Below are positions 24,886-33,645 of a stretch of 42,935 nt of DNA, piece after piece. A program made the position numbers and the translations under genes. A model generated the notes under the pieces. It was not told the DNA's origin. It did not search any database and saw only the letters and a list, made by a program, of their open reading frames with translations. Numbering within the stretch: position 1 is the first letter of the stretch; each line of letters begins with the position of its first letter. The stretch is from Nitrospirota bacterium (GTDB taxonomy: Bacteria; Nitrospirota; Thermodesulfovibrionia; Thermodesulfovibrionales; UBA6898): NCBI GenBank assembly GCA_021811105.1, contig JAJZPM010000030.1, positions 1 through 42,935 on the forward strand. The letters are read 5' to 3'.

Positions 24886-26706
24886 TCACCCTTCCCTGCG
24901 AGGGATGTCTCCTCCCGGCATCATGGCGCATTCGCTGAAGATGCGCACGGTGCAGCGGCGGCAACGCTCGGGATCGAGCCGCGGGACGATCTTCCGCAGC
25001 GCCTCGACCTTAGAGCCGAAGACGTTTTCGTGACCGATGCTCCTGTTGCAGCCGCCGCGCCTCATCACCTCGACCACCTCTCCCTTGATCGAGCAGAGAT
25101 AGAGCTGCCTCCCGTTGACGCGAAGCCGGTGGGCCTCCTGGCTGAGCATCTGGCACCCCGCAACGTCGATGAAGTTGATCCCGCCTCCCACGATCAGTAT
25201 GTGGGCCTGCTCGGGATATTGCTTGACTATACGGTCGAGCTCCTCGGCGATATGATTTACCGCGCCGAAGAAGATCGATCCGTCTATCCGGAGGATCTTC
25301 AGCTGGGGGCATTCAGGCAGCGGCTTCTTCTCGATATTGATCAGGCTCCTCTTTCTGCTGTCAGGATCAGGCGCCAGCGTGACCACATTCGGATGGGAGG
25401 TGCGGTTCAGATAGAGAAGAAGCGAAAGAAGCACGCCCACGTATATTGCAAACTCCAGTTCGACAAGCAATGTCGCGAGGAAGGTCGCCGTGAGGATCCC
25501 CGCCTCCGGCTTGCTCGTCCTGACAATGGAAGTGATGTGATGGGTGTCGATAAGACTGTATGCCACGAGGAGGAGGATGCCGGCCATAGAGGCGATCGGA
25601 AGATACGCGGTCAGAGGGGCGATCAGAAGGAGAATCACCGTGAGCGAAACCGCCGCACAAACCGCCGCAAGCGGCGTCTTCGCACCCGCGCTGTAGTTCA
25701 CCCCGGTGCGGGTAAACGACCCGGAAGCGGCATAGCTCGAAAAAAAGCTGCCGATTATGTTCGACAAGCCCTGCCCGATGAACTCCTGGTTGCTGTCGAT
25801 GCGCTGCTCCGATTTCGTGGCGATCGAGCGCGCGATCGAGACCGCCTCCGCAAGCCCGAGCATCGCGACCGCAAGGGCAGGCGGCGCGAGTTCCCGCAGC
25901 GATGTCGTTGTGATATCAGGGTATGAAAGCGGGGGGAGATGGGCGGGAAGCGACCCCACGAGGCGGACTCCGTGTTCATTCGCGTTCATGAGCAGCCCCA
26001 TCACACTGCCGCCTACCATAGCGATCAGCATTCCGGGCCACTTCGGTTTCACTATCTTAAAGACGACCGCGATCGCAAGCGTGGCAAGACCGATCAGGAG
26101 CGCATAATAGTTCGTCTCAGAGAGACGCGCGGCGATGTTCGGCCATATATGGATAAATGAATGCTTCTTGGGAGCGGAGATGCCGAGCAGGTTGCTCATC
26201 TGGCTCGTGGCGATCAGGATGGCGGCTCCGGCGGTAAAACCGACGACCACGGAGTGTGATACAAAATTGACCAGTGCGCCGAGGCGCGCCACCCCAAGCC
26301 CGAACTGAAAAAAGCCGGCAAGGAATGTAAGGGTAAGCGCCATGCCGATATATTCAGGACTCAACGGCTGCACCAGGGGACTCAGCGTTGTGAAAATAAC
26401 GATCGATATCGCCGTCGTAGGGCCGGAGATAAGGTGGCGTGACGAGCCGAACAACGCGGCGATTATGGCAGGGACAATCGCTGAATACAGACCGTATTCA
26501 GGAGGGAGACCGGCGATGATCGCGAAGGCGACCCCCTGGGGCAGCACGATAATCGCGCCGGTAATCCCCGCGATAAGATCGGCACGCAGCGTTCGGCGGG
26601 TGACCGCCGGCCACCATTGGAGGAAAGGAAAGAACTTCTTGAGAGACCGCTCTTTCTTTGGGTCCGGACTTATGCCGCTGCCGTCAGCCATAGTTCCCAC
26701 TTTCAT
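24886..26706 (-). CDS. SulP family anion transporter with STAS domain
   Basis: 606 residues. The membrane core (about 40-430) has the SulP signature ISGPTTAISIVIF, GVARLGALVNFVSHSVVVGFTAGAA, and the repeated transport unit ending LVELEFAIYVGVLLSLLLYL. Residues ~455-575 form a STAS domain (LKILRIDGSIFFGAVNHIAEEL...ILIVGGGINFIDVAGCQML). In many STAS domains the phosphorylated Ser/Thr follows Asp; here IDVAG has Val, so that switch is absent. The C-terminus has extra cysteines (CRRCTVRIFSEC). Substrates in the family include sulfate, bicarbonate and chloride; none can be chosen from sequence. Together with two ClC genes and the H+-ATPase it forms an anion/proton block. Confidence 0.92.
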   Translation of the reverse strand: MKVGTMADGSGISPDPKKERSLKKFFPFLQWWPAVTRRTLRADLIAGITGAIIVLPQGVAFAIIAGLPPEYGLYSAIVPAIIAALFGSSRHLISGPTTAISIVIFTTLSPLVQPLSPEYIGMALTLTFLAGFFQFGLGVARLGALVNFVSHSVVVGFTAGAAILIATSQMSNLLGISAPKKHSFIHIWPNIAARLSETNYYALLIGLATLAIAVVFKIVKPKWPGMLIAMVGGSVMGLLMNANEHGVRLVGSLPAHLPPLSYPDITTTSLRELAPPALAVAMLGLAEAVSIARSIATKSEQRIDSNQEFIGQGLSNIIGSFFSSYAASGSFTRTGVNYSAGAKTPLAAVCAAVSLTVILLLIAPLTAYLPIASMAGILLLVAYSLIDTHHITSIVRTSKPEAGILTATFLATLLVELEFAIYVGVLLSLLLYLNRTSHPNVVTLAPDPDSRKRSLINIEKKPLPECPQLKILRIDGSIFFGAVNHIAEELDRIVKQYPEQAHILIVGGGINFIDVAGCQMLSQEAHRLRVNGRQLYLCSIKGEVVEVMRRGGCNRSIGHENVFGSKVEALRKIVPRLDPERCRRCTVRIFSECAMMPGGDIPRREG

Positions 26707-26934
26707 TATCTCTCAAAACAGGCCTCGTCTTATAATATTTTTTTCTGAGAAAGCGCCCCGGGCCGGGGAAGTGCAACCGCAAGCGTTCCTGTAATAGACT
26801 TAATTGTACGGGCCCCGGCATTCTGGTTAACTTTCCTGACAGAGTGCGGAGTTCAGTTAAGAAAACGAAAACTCTATGCATGCGGAAGACATGAGCCTCG
26901 CCCCCACACGCCTCACGCGGCCGTCGTTGGCCCC

Positions 26935-28621
26935 TTGTCGGAATGGAAACTGGTCCTCGAGGAGCCGACCGCTCCTTTCCAGGAAAAACTTTACAGGAAA
27001 TATGCCGCGAATTTTGCGCGGGTCTTCGCCCTGCTTCTGTCTGCTCTTATGCTGGCGCATGTTTTCAGCAAATCCATGACCAGCTCCCTGGCAAGGATCG
27101 CGGACCTATCCTCCAATCTGCCTGAAAAATTGTCCTCGGGCAGCAGCATTACCTGGCCGTCAAGCAGGCTCACGGAATCGGGCCGCCTGATCGTAAACTT
27201 TCAGGACATGTCGCAGGCCCTGGCTTTGGAGTTCGAGAAGATGAAGAACCCCGGCTTCACTGCGGGATGTACAGGGTTGGATCGAAGAGGCACTGCGTGA
27301 GTTAGCCGCAGGCAGGACGGACCCGCATATGGGGGTGAAGAGGTGGAGTAGCCCCGCAGGGACGGGACCACGGTCTTGACTGAGGTCTCCACAACCTACG
27401 TCCTGGATGCGGACAACCGGCCGGTCAGTATCATTGGTATCTCGCGCGACATCACGGACCGCATAAAGGCCGAAGAAACACTCCGCAGAAGCGAGGAGTT
27501 CATCCGGAGCATCCTCGACAACGTGGACGAAGGGTTCATTGTGGTAGACCGGGACTACCGGATCATCTCTGCAAACAAGGCCTACTGCCGGCAGGCGGAC
27601 ATTCCCCGGGAGAGCATTATCGGAAAGCGCTGTTTCGAGGTCTCCCACAAGGCGCTCTATCCCTGCCGCGACGAATGTGATAGCTGCGCGGTGAGAGGCG
27701 TGTTTCAGACAGGGGTGCCCCACATGTCTGTACACAAACATCAGGACAAGTCGGGTAATGTCCTGTATATGGAGACGAAGGCATTTCCCCTCCGGGACGC
27801 ATCCGGAGCCATCACCTCTGTGATTGAAACAGTCCGCAACATTACGGGGCGGAAGCTTTTGGAGGAAGAACAGATGAAGACCCATAAGCTCGCGGCGATC
27901 GGAACGCTGGCGGGCGGCCTGGCACACGACTTCAACAACCTCTTGCAGGGCGTTTTCGGATACATTTCTGCAGCAAAACTGAAGCTTGACAACAAGGCAA
28001 AGGCGCTCGCCATGCTCGAACAGGCGGAGAGGGCGCTCACCATGTCGGTCAACCTCACGACCCAGCTTCTGACCTTTTCAAAGGGCGGCAAACCCGTGAA
28101 ACGGCGGCTCAACCTGGATCCGGTGATCGCGAACTCCGTCCGATTCGCCCTGAGCGGGTCAAGGGCAGCACCTTCTCGGTCTATCTGCCTTCCTGTGAGG
28201 CGTCCGGGCCTGAAGCTGAGCAGCCCCGGACGATGCCCGGGGGCCGCAGAGGAAGGTCCTCGTGATGGACGATGAGACGATGATCCTTCAGGTCGCAAAG
28301 GAGATGATAGAGGTGTTGGGGCACCAGGTGGAAAGCACAGAGAACGGGGCGGACGCCGTAGAGAAGTTCAGACAGGCAAAGGCCGCGGGAAGACCCTTTG
28401 ATGTCGTCATCCTCGACCTGACCGTCAAGGCGGGGATGGGGGGAGAAAAGGCCATCCGGATTCTGCGTGAAATCGACCCGGAGGTGAAGGCAATTGTATC
28501 GAGCGGCTACTCCGACAATGCTGTAGTGTCGGATCACAAGGCATACGGTTTTGCGGCGTTCCTGAACAAACCTTACACCATCGAGGCCCTGCGGGACTGC
28601 ATCGACAGCCTGCTGGCATGA
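26935..28621 (+). pseudogene. Decayed hybrid histidine kinase (Cache-HAMP-PAS-HisKA-receiver)
   Basis: The parts are recognisable but do not form one frame. 26935-27240: end of a Cache-type sensor (EWKLVLEEPTAPFQ), one membrane helix, and a HAMP-like region (ITWPSSRLTESGRLIVNFQDM). This frame shifts near 27250, and an in-frame stop (TAG) precedes the next part. 27376-28150: two PAS domains (ITDRIKAEETL linker, GFIVVDRDYRIISANKAYCRQ) and HisKA (GGLAHDFNNLLQ with the phospho-His). The HATPase domain is missing: the frame runs from NSVRFALSGS straight into what would be the last strand of the kinase (VKGSTFSVYLPSCEA) in another frame. The receiver domain follows at 28262. I infer several deletions in a once-complete hybrid kinase. 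Confidence 0.75.
28262..28621 (+). CDS. Receiver-domain protein left from a broken hybrid kinase
   Basis: 119 residues from GTG 28262 (or ATG 28265), preceded by GGAAGG. It keeps the full receiver pattern: VMDDE (acidic pair), VVILDLTVKAGMGG (phospho-Asp), VSSGYS and NKPYT (conserved Lys). Family knowledge says such a domain can accept a phosphate and signal alone as a CheY-like protein. In this locus it is the last part of the degraded kinase, so selection for function is uncertain. The sequence between the phospho-Asp and the conserved Thr/Ser has no frame error. Confidence 0.6.
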   Translation: MMDDETMILQVAKEMIEVLGHQVESTENGADAVEKFRQAKAAGRPFDVVILDLTVKAGMGGEKAIRILREIDPEVKAIVSSGYSDNAVVSDHKAYGFAAFLNKPYTIEALRDCIDSLLA

Positions 28622-28774
28622 CTTTGCCGGATTTGGGGTCGCACCGCGAAAAATTTTACCTGACCGGAAAAATGTTCCCTCTGTCAAACTCTGCCGGGCC
28701 GGATGCTGATTGGGCAGGGCCGCGCATTCCGGGAGATGGCGGCCCTTACAGCGTACACGCCGACCAGCCAGACC

Positions 28775-28790
28775 TGGCGCGGAGATTGCT
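28775..28790 (+). promoter_or_regulatory. Sigma-54 promoter upstream of motA
   Basis: TGGCGCGGAGATTGCT differs from the consensus TGGCACGNNNNTTGCW at one position and has the invariant GG-N10-GC. Predicted start about 28801, 34 bases before the motA ATG, which has AGGAGG. Sigma-54 control of flagellar genes is common in Gram-negative bacteria. No matched enhancer palindrome was seen nearby. Confidence 0.72.
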
Positions 28791-28834
28791 AGTCCTCTGA
28801 ACGGAGTTCAGGAGCTGAAGAATAGGAGGACGAT

Positions 28835-29641
28835 ATGAATGCATTCCTTGGCATCGCGTTTCTTGTCTCACTGGCGTTGTTTGCCGCAACCGTATTACGG
28901 GACATCGGCCCTGCAATGATACTCAATCCTGAGGCGCTGATGATCGTCTGCGGAGGAACCATCGTCGCGGTGTTTCTCGCCTTCCCCTACGCAAGGATAC
29001 GTGACGCCATGCGTGATGTCATTGATGCGTTTCGGCTGCGGAGGGACAGGGAAGAGGTGGTGGGGGAGATCGTCGAGGTGGCAAGGGCCTGCCGGAACAC
29101 GGATATCCGGGGCCTCGAAGACCGGATGAAGACGATGAAGGACGACTTCCTCAGACTCGGCGTTGGTCTCCTGATAAGCCATCAAAGCAACGAAAAGATC
29201 CGGGATGTGATGGAACGGGAGATGGCTATCAAGGTCCTGCATCGGCATTTAAGCATGAATGTCCTGAAGACAGTTGCCCGGCTCGCTCCCTCCTTCGGGC
29301 TGGCAGGAACGGTGATAAGTCTGATAAAAATGTTCAGGGACATGCAGTCAGTCGAATCACTCGCCCCGCTCATGGGCCTCGCGATGATGTCCACCTTTTA
29401 CGGGGTCATCATCGCGAATCTGTTCATGCTGCCGCTCTGCGCGAAATTGAAGGAACGCGCGCTTCTGTCAGAGGCGCTTATGCATATAACGATCGAAGGC
29501 ATAGAGGCAATAAACAATATGGAGCATCCTCTCAGGATCGAGGAAAGACTGAGCGGATATACCGACATCGGGAAACGGGATTCTGCGGACGCGGTCCGGC
29601 TGCTCACTGCGGTCAAGAGTGAAGCCCGGACGCAACTCTAA
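28835..29641 (+). CDS. motA: MotA-type flagellar stator protein
   Basis: 268 residues; ATG 28835 has AGGAGG a few bases upstream. The protein has four membrane spans: ~4-22, ~33-51 with ALMIVCGGTIVAVFLAF, and a C-terminal pair around 155-200 with GLAGTVISLIKMFRDMQ and MSTFYGVIIANLFMLPLCAKLK. The cytoplasmic loop contains DRMKTMKDDFLRLGVGLLISH and charged residues as in MotA, which contact the rotor protein FliG. MotA pairs with MotB to use ion flow for torque. It is followed 28 bp later by motB and preceded by a sigma-54 promoter. Confidence 0.92.
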   Translation: MNAFLGIAFLVSLALFAATVLRDIGPAMILNPEALMIVCGGTIVAVFLAFPYARIRDAMRDVIDAFRLRRDREEVVGEIVEVARACRNTDIRGLEDRMKTMKDDFLRLGVGLLISHQSNEKIRDVMEREMAIKVLHRHLSMNVLKTVARLAPSFGLAGTVISLIKMFRDMQSVESLAPLMGLAMMSTFYGVIIANLFMLPLCAKLKERALLSEALMHITIEGIEAINNMEHPLRIEERLSGYTDIGKRDSADAVRLLTAVKSEARTQL

Positions 29642-29669
29642 TGTTGGGTAAAGTAAAGGTGGAGATGCG

Positions 29670-30392
29670 ATGGAACGAACCCCTCATCCGGCGGCCCTGA
29701 AGAGCGGCAACTCAAGGCCTTTCCCGGGCCGGGCGCTCGTGGAAAGAGCAGCCGCGGACAGCGACTTCGACAGCAACTGGCTCATCACGCTGAGCGATCT
29801 GCTCTCCCTGCTGCTCATATTCTTCGTGATGTTCTCCGTGACAACCGGGAATGCGGGCAAGGCTGGGGGAGTAAAGACAGGCGCAACCGTCGGCCCCCCG
29901 GCCCCTGTCGCCGTCCTGCCCGCGACAGCCGTCAGTCCCGGCAGGCATATCGCGGAGGAGATGAACTCGATAATAAGAAAACTGGACCTCGGTGATGACG
30001 TTTCCGTCCGTGCCGCAGACAGGGAGATCGTCATCACCATGAATGAAAAAATCACCTTCAGACCGGGCGAAGCAGAGATACTGAAAGGCTCTGAACCGAT
30101 ACTGGACAACATTGCCGGCTTAATCCTTCGTTATCCTTCTTACCTCGTCGACATCGAGGGGCATACCGACAACGTCCCCATCCACACCCGTCTCTACCCT
30201 TCGAACTGGGAACTTTCGGTCGCCAGGGCCATGAGCGTCCTGAAGTACTTCATCGGCACCCGGCGGATCGATCCTTCGCGCCTTTCGATCAAGGGCGACG
30301 CAGACCACAAACCGATCGTCCCGAACGGCACGCCGCAAGAGCGGGCGCAAAACAGGCGGGTCGAAATACGGATGAAAGAAAAAGAGCCGTGA
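29670..30392 (+). CDS. motB: MotB-type stator protein with OmpA-like peptidoglycan-binding domain
   Basis: 240 residues. The single membrane helix is NWLITLSDLLSLLLIFFVMFSV, with the Asp of LSD as the ion-conducting residue expected in MotB. A Pro/Ala/Val-rich linker (GPPAPVAVLPATAVSPG) leads to an OmpA-type domain (KITFRPGEAEILKG...YLVDIEGHTDNVPIHTRLYPSNWELSVARAMSVLKYFIG) that binds peptidoglycan. The TGGAG stretch 6-8 nt before ATG 29670 is an adequate ribosome site. It completes the stator with motA. No flagellin, hook or switch gene is seen nearby, so the rest of the machinery is elsewhere, or this pair drives a non-flagellar motor. Confidence 0.92.
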   Translation: MERTPHPAALKSGNSRPFPGRALVERAAADSDFDSNWLITLSDLLSLLLIFFVMFSVTTGNAGKAGGVKTGATVGPPAPVAVLPATAVSPGRHIAEEMNSIIRKLDLGDDVSVRAADREIVITMNEKITFRPGEAEILKGSEPILDNIAGLILRYPSYLVDIEGHTDNVPIHTRLYPSNWELSVARAMSVLKYFIGTRRIDPSRLSIKGDADHKPIVPNGTPQERAQNRRVEIRMKEKEP

Positions 30393-30415
30393 GCCTGCCT
30401 TTGCCGCACTCAACA

Positions 30416-31864
30416 TCAAGGATGTCTTTGCTCACCTAATAACAGAGTGGCGGTATCGTCGGCGCAGATTTTTGTCCATGCAATATGATCCGTCATGGGA
30501 AGTGCGCCGAGAAAGGGCGTCGGGGCCAGGAGGAATATCTTCTCCCTCCCGTTACTCACATAATCGCTCAGCTGTGCATCGCCCCATACGCGTCTCGATT
30601 CGGGAAGATAAAAATAATTGGTGTACACGTAATCCTTGGGTTCCCCGTGATGCCTCCACTCAACGAGTGGAACCGCGTCACGCTCGGGACTGTCCCCCTT
30701 GAGAAAGCCGAGCGTGTCCGCAAAAGAAGGCGCTTTTACCTGCAGTGCCGCGGTCAGATGGACCGTATGGTATACGCGAGGATTAATCTTCACGGGAACT
30801 ACCCAGAAAAAAACAAGGAGTAACGGGCCGAGAAAATAGACAATCTGCTTAATGTACCGGTGCAGCCTTATGTGATGGACAACACCCCAGGCCGCAATCA
30901 TCGAAATGAAGGGGGTGAGCGGGACAAGGTAACGCGACATCTTCCCGGCAGACACCTGCAGGGCCAGTGCAAGTGGGAAAAAGGCCATCAAGGTGAGCCA
31001 GACGGGATCCTCCTTCTTTTTCTGCCACATTACGCCCATGCCGATGAAAAAGAATATCAGCCAGGGATGGTAATAGAACAGGACCTCTTTAAGATACAGC
31101 AACGGGCTGTTATGCACGTCCAGCCCGCCGGTCATTCTTTCGATTGTCTGCGCGTAAAGCATGTGGTAAAAATATCCTGGATGCCGCCCCTCGTAATAGA
31201 TTATCCAGGCGGCGGGAAGCGCCGTGCCGAGAAGCAGCCCGGCCCAAAAATGCGGCCATCGGAGCCACTCCCCGAGTTTCCACCTGCTCACGGCAAAGAT
31301 AAATGTCGGGGCAAGGAGAAAAAAAGCCATGGCAAATTTCGTCATCATCATGAGGGCAAAAGCAAGCCCGAAGAGATAGGGCCCCGACTTCCGGCCTTCA
31401 AGCATGAGGCTCACGGCAAAAAGCCCGAGAAGAAGGCCGAAGACAAGGAGACTTTCCGGTCGGACGGAAGCAAAATCCCTGACGACCCACCTTGTGCTCA
31501 TAAAAGAGAAAGCGGTGAAGAACGCGACATCACTGTTTTTGAACCATCTGAGGCTCAAGATATACAACATGCATACATCAAGCGTAGAAAAGATAAGAGA
31601 GGGCAGTTTTGCCACATAGTAACTCGCCCCCAGGACCTTGAAGAAAAAGGCGGTTATCCAAAAAAAGAGAGGGGGCTTGTTCAGATAGGGTTCGTCCATC
31701 AGCATCGGGTTGAACCACTGGTTCTCAAGCGCCGTCTTTTTTGCTATCACCGCGTAGGTAAGCGGATCCCCCCGTAAATCTCCCGCCTTCACCCCCACCC
31801 AGAAGAAGATAAGGACCCACATCCCCAGGACTACCATGTGTTCGGTCTGTTTTTGATTATTCAT
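30416..31864 (-). CDS. GT39/ArnT-like lipid-linked sugar glycosyltransferase
   Basis: 482 residues with about eleven membrane helices. The first periplasmic loop holds GDPLTYAVIAKKTALENQWFNPMLMDEPYLNKPPLFFW, the acidic/aromatic loop of the PMT/ArnT (GT-C) superfamily; the E/D residues act in catalysis. Later helices include MTKFAMAFFLLAPTFIF and SAGKMSRYLVPLTPFISMIAAW; the C-terminal third is soluble and less conserved. These enzymes move a sugar from a polyprenyl phosphate donor to lipid A, protein or polysaccharide. Acceptor and sugar are not predictable here. It converges on motB, 24 bp apart, and AGGGG lies 7 nt before its ATG. Confidence 0.85.
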   Translation of the reverse strand: MNNQKQTEHMVVLGMWVLIFFWVGVKAGDLRGDPLTYAVIAKKTALENQWFNPMLMDEPYLNKPPLFFWITAFFFKVLGASYYVAKLPSLIFSTLDVCMLYILSLRWFKNSDVAFFTAFSFMSTRWVVRDFASVRPESLLVFGLLLGLFAVSLMLEGRKSGPYLFGLAFALMMMTKFAMAFFLLAPTFIFAVSRWKLGEWLRWPHFWAGLLLGTALPAAWIIYYEGRHPGYFYHMLYAQTIERMTGGLDVHNSPLLYLKEVLFYYHPWLIFFFIGMGVMWQKKKEDPVWLTLMAFFPLALALQVSAGKMSRYLVPLTPFISMIAAWGVVHHIRLHRYIKQIVYFLGPLLLVFFWVVPVKINPRVYHTVHLTAALQVKAPSFADTLGFLKGDSPERDAVPLVEWRHHGEPKDYVYTNYFYLPESRRVWGDAQLSDYVSNGREKIFLLAPTPFLGALPMTDHIAWTKICADDTATLLLGEQRHP

Positions 31865-32063
31865 CCAATTCCCCTGTCCGGACGCTGAAACGACGATATG
31901 CGGGGCACTACTGAAATCATGCCCTCCACCGCTGCCGACAAAATTTCTTCACTTAATTATACACACTTTCCCGTCCGCCAAATAGCTCCTTCCCTTTTTC
32001 CGTGATACAATTTGTTTGTTGAAAGGGATCGCCTTTCTCAAGATTATTCGAGGAGGTTTCCAC

Positions 32064-32291
32064 ATGCAAATGAAGAAAATTAAGGAAATTGCGAAAAAGA
32101 ATGGCATCACTCCCGGAAACATGAGCAGGACAGAGTTGATTCGGGCCATCCAACGGGCAGAAGGTAACTCTGATTGTTTTGCTACGATGCATGTGAATAA
32201 TTGTAACCAGGTGAATTGCCTGTGGCTTGTCGATTGTAAGGCAGAAGTAATTGCGAAAGCCGATGTGCCCGTTGTCAGCTCATGCATCTAG
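32064..32291 (+). CDS. Small SAP/Rho-N-like protein with C-terminal cysteine motif
   Basis: 75 residues. ATG 32064 has GAGGAGG about 8 nt upstream. The N-terminal half KKIKEIAKKNGITPGNMSRTELIRAIQRAEGN is a SAP/Rho-N-like helix-turn-helix that in other proteins binds nucleic acid. The C-terminal half CFATMHVNNCNQVNCLWLVDCK has four cysteines in a CX8CX4CX5C order, plausible for a zinc or Fe-S site. The same layout is common as a short protein in Geobacter-like genomes, with no assigned function. It has its own region, between the convergent glycosyltransferase and a small ORF. Confidence 0.75.
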   Translation: MQMKKIKEIAKKNGITPGNMSRTELIRAIQRAEGNSDCFATMHVNNCNQVNCLWLVDCKAEVIAKADVPVVSSCI

Positions 32292-32396
32292 CCGAAGATA
32301 AAGTATATTGGAATTGATCTCTGAGAAGTCCCGCCGACCCGCTAAGAACCCCTCAACCTCTTGACCTTCTGCGACATACTGAAGTATCTTGAGATT

Positions 32397-32534
32397 ATGA
32401 AGTCCCACAGGAAAGAATTAGTAGTCTCTAAAGACAGGATGCTTACCGTTTACCCGACCCTCCATGAGACAAAGGAAAAGGGAATGCTCAAACGCATCCT
32501 CAAGAAGCTGATACACATCCGAAAGGGACATTGA
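32397..32534 (+). CDS. 45-residue basic ORF, doubtful
   Basis: MKSHRKELVVSKDRMLTV followed by YPTLHETKEKGMLKRILKKLIHIRKGH. The first ten residues resemble the start of the YjbQ family (MKSYRKELWF), after which similarity is lost, so it may be the joined remains of a larger gene. The ribosome site is poor (GAG at -7). I give it low weight; it fills the 290-bp gap before the flavoprotein. Confidence 0.3.
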   Translation: MKSHRKELVVSKDRMLTVYPTLHETKEKGMLKRILKKLIHIRKGH

Positions 32535-32584
32535 GGAAGGCAGGAAAAAATAACCTCTAACATCAATAAAATGGAGATATAACG

Positions 32585-33235
32585 ATGAAAGTTATGGCAT
32601 TTAATGGAAGTCCAAGGAAAAAGTGGAACACGGCAACATTGCTTGGGAAGGCTCTTGAAGGGGCTGCCTCAAAGGGAGCCAAAACAGAACTCATTCATCT
32701 GTATGATCTTGACTTTAAAGGATGCATAAGCTGTTTTGCCTGTAAGACCATAGGTGGTGGTAAAAGTTATGGCAGGTGTGCAGTCAAGGATGATCTGACA
32801 CCAATATTTAGGAAAATCGAAAAAGCAGATGCCATCATCCTGGGTTCCCCGATCTATTTTGGAAGTGTTTCTGGAGAGATGAAATCATTTATGGAGCGTT
32901 TGTTGTTTCCTTATTCAACATATACTGATCCCCCACAATCACTTTTCCCCAGGAAGATTGAGACAGGCTTTATCTATACGATGGGTCTCACGGAGAAGAT
33001 GATGCAGGAATTTGGCTACATCCAACACTTCGAACGTCATGAAATGATACTCAAGAGGATATATGGGGCTTCTGAGTATATGTGCAGCTTTGATACTTAT
33101 CAGTTTGATGATTATTCAAAGGTGCTATCAACCCGTTTTGATCCTGTGAAAAAAGCAAAGAGGCGGAAGGAAGTATTTCCAAAGGATTGTGAAAAAGCCT
33201 TTGAAATGGGGACGAGGTTTGCCGGGGGAAAGTAA
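32585..33235 (+). CDS. Flavodoxin-family NAD(P)H-dependent FMN reductase / Fe-S flavoprotein
   Basis: 216 residues. The N-terminal FMN-binding loop is MKVMAFNGSPRKKWNTATLL; the second FMN contact is AIILGSPIYFGSVSGEMKSFMERLLFP. A short cysteine cluster GCISCFACK sits between, as in the family of iron-sulfur flavoproteins that reduce quinones, disulfides or metals. Only two or three cysteines are spaced for a cluster, so a full 4Fe-4S site is uncertain. GGAG lies 8 nt before the start. It is followed by a SHOCT protein and lies in a lower-GC stretch. Confidence 0.85.
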   Translation: MKVMAFNGSPRKKWNTATLLGKALEGAASKGAKTELIHLYDLDFKGCISCFACKTIGGGKSYGRCAVKDDLTPIFRKIEKADAIILGSPIYFGSVSGEMKSFMERLLFPYSTYTDPPQSLFPRKIETGFIYTMGLTEKMMQEFGYIQHFERHEMILKRIYGASEYMCSFDTYQFDDYSKVLSTRFDPVKKAKRRKEVFPKDCEKAFEMGTRFAGGK

Positions 33236-33312
33236 CAGGTAAAGAAGCTACGGCAAGTATAACAGGGTTTATTGTTGTTTCCAACTTGCTATACAATAGG
33301 GGTAAGGTCAAA

Positions 33313-33645
33313 ATGAAAAAGTTCTTAATTATTGCAATTGTGCTCCTTTCCTGTCTTATGCTGAACTTCGGCTATGCTGAATCATGGGAGAGAAGCTTCC
33401 AATGGAGCGGGGAACCATGGCAGTCCTGTGGCGGCGCCTGTTTCTTGATTCCCGTGATCCTGGTGATGGCCTTTTGGATTGCTGTGCTTATCGGGATTGT
33501 CTATTTTATCAAATGGGTCATATCAACAGGGAAGAGGCATGAGATAAAACCTGAGGAAACGGCCCTTGATATCTTGAAAAAACGGTATGCCAAGGGAGAG
33601 ATTTCCAAGGAGGACTTTGAAAGGATGAAGCAGGATATTATGTGA
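33313..33645 (+). CDS. SHOCT-domain membrane protein with N-terminal signal
   Basis: 110 residues from ATG 33313 (AAGG upstream; an in-frame start at 33286 has none). Signal-like N-terminus MKKFLIIAIVLLSCLMLNFGYA, then a short loop (ESWERSFQWSGEPWQSCGGAC), a hydrophobic helix (VILVMAFWIAVLIGIVYFIKWV), and a C-terminal SHOCT domain (ETALDILKKRYAKGEISKEDFERMKQDIM). SHOCT segments occur at protein termini and may mediate oligomerisation. The rest is unrecognised. Confidence 0.75.
   Translation: MKKFLIIAIVLLSCLMLNFGYAESWERSFQWSGEPWQSCGGACFLIPVILVMAFWIAVLIGIVYFIKWVISTGKRHEIKPEETALDILKKRYAKGEISKEDFERMKQDIM

Noticed and set aside
24859-25926. Long open plus-strand frame of 355 codons
   Set aside because: It lies opposite the SulP gene and has a composition typical of a shadow frame (Arg/His/Glu-rich, no motifs).
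30860-31777. 305-codon open frame on the plus strand
   Set aside because: Antisense to a clear glycosyltransferase and full of Lys/Gly/His without a fold.
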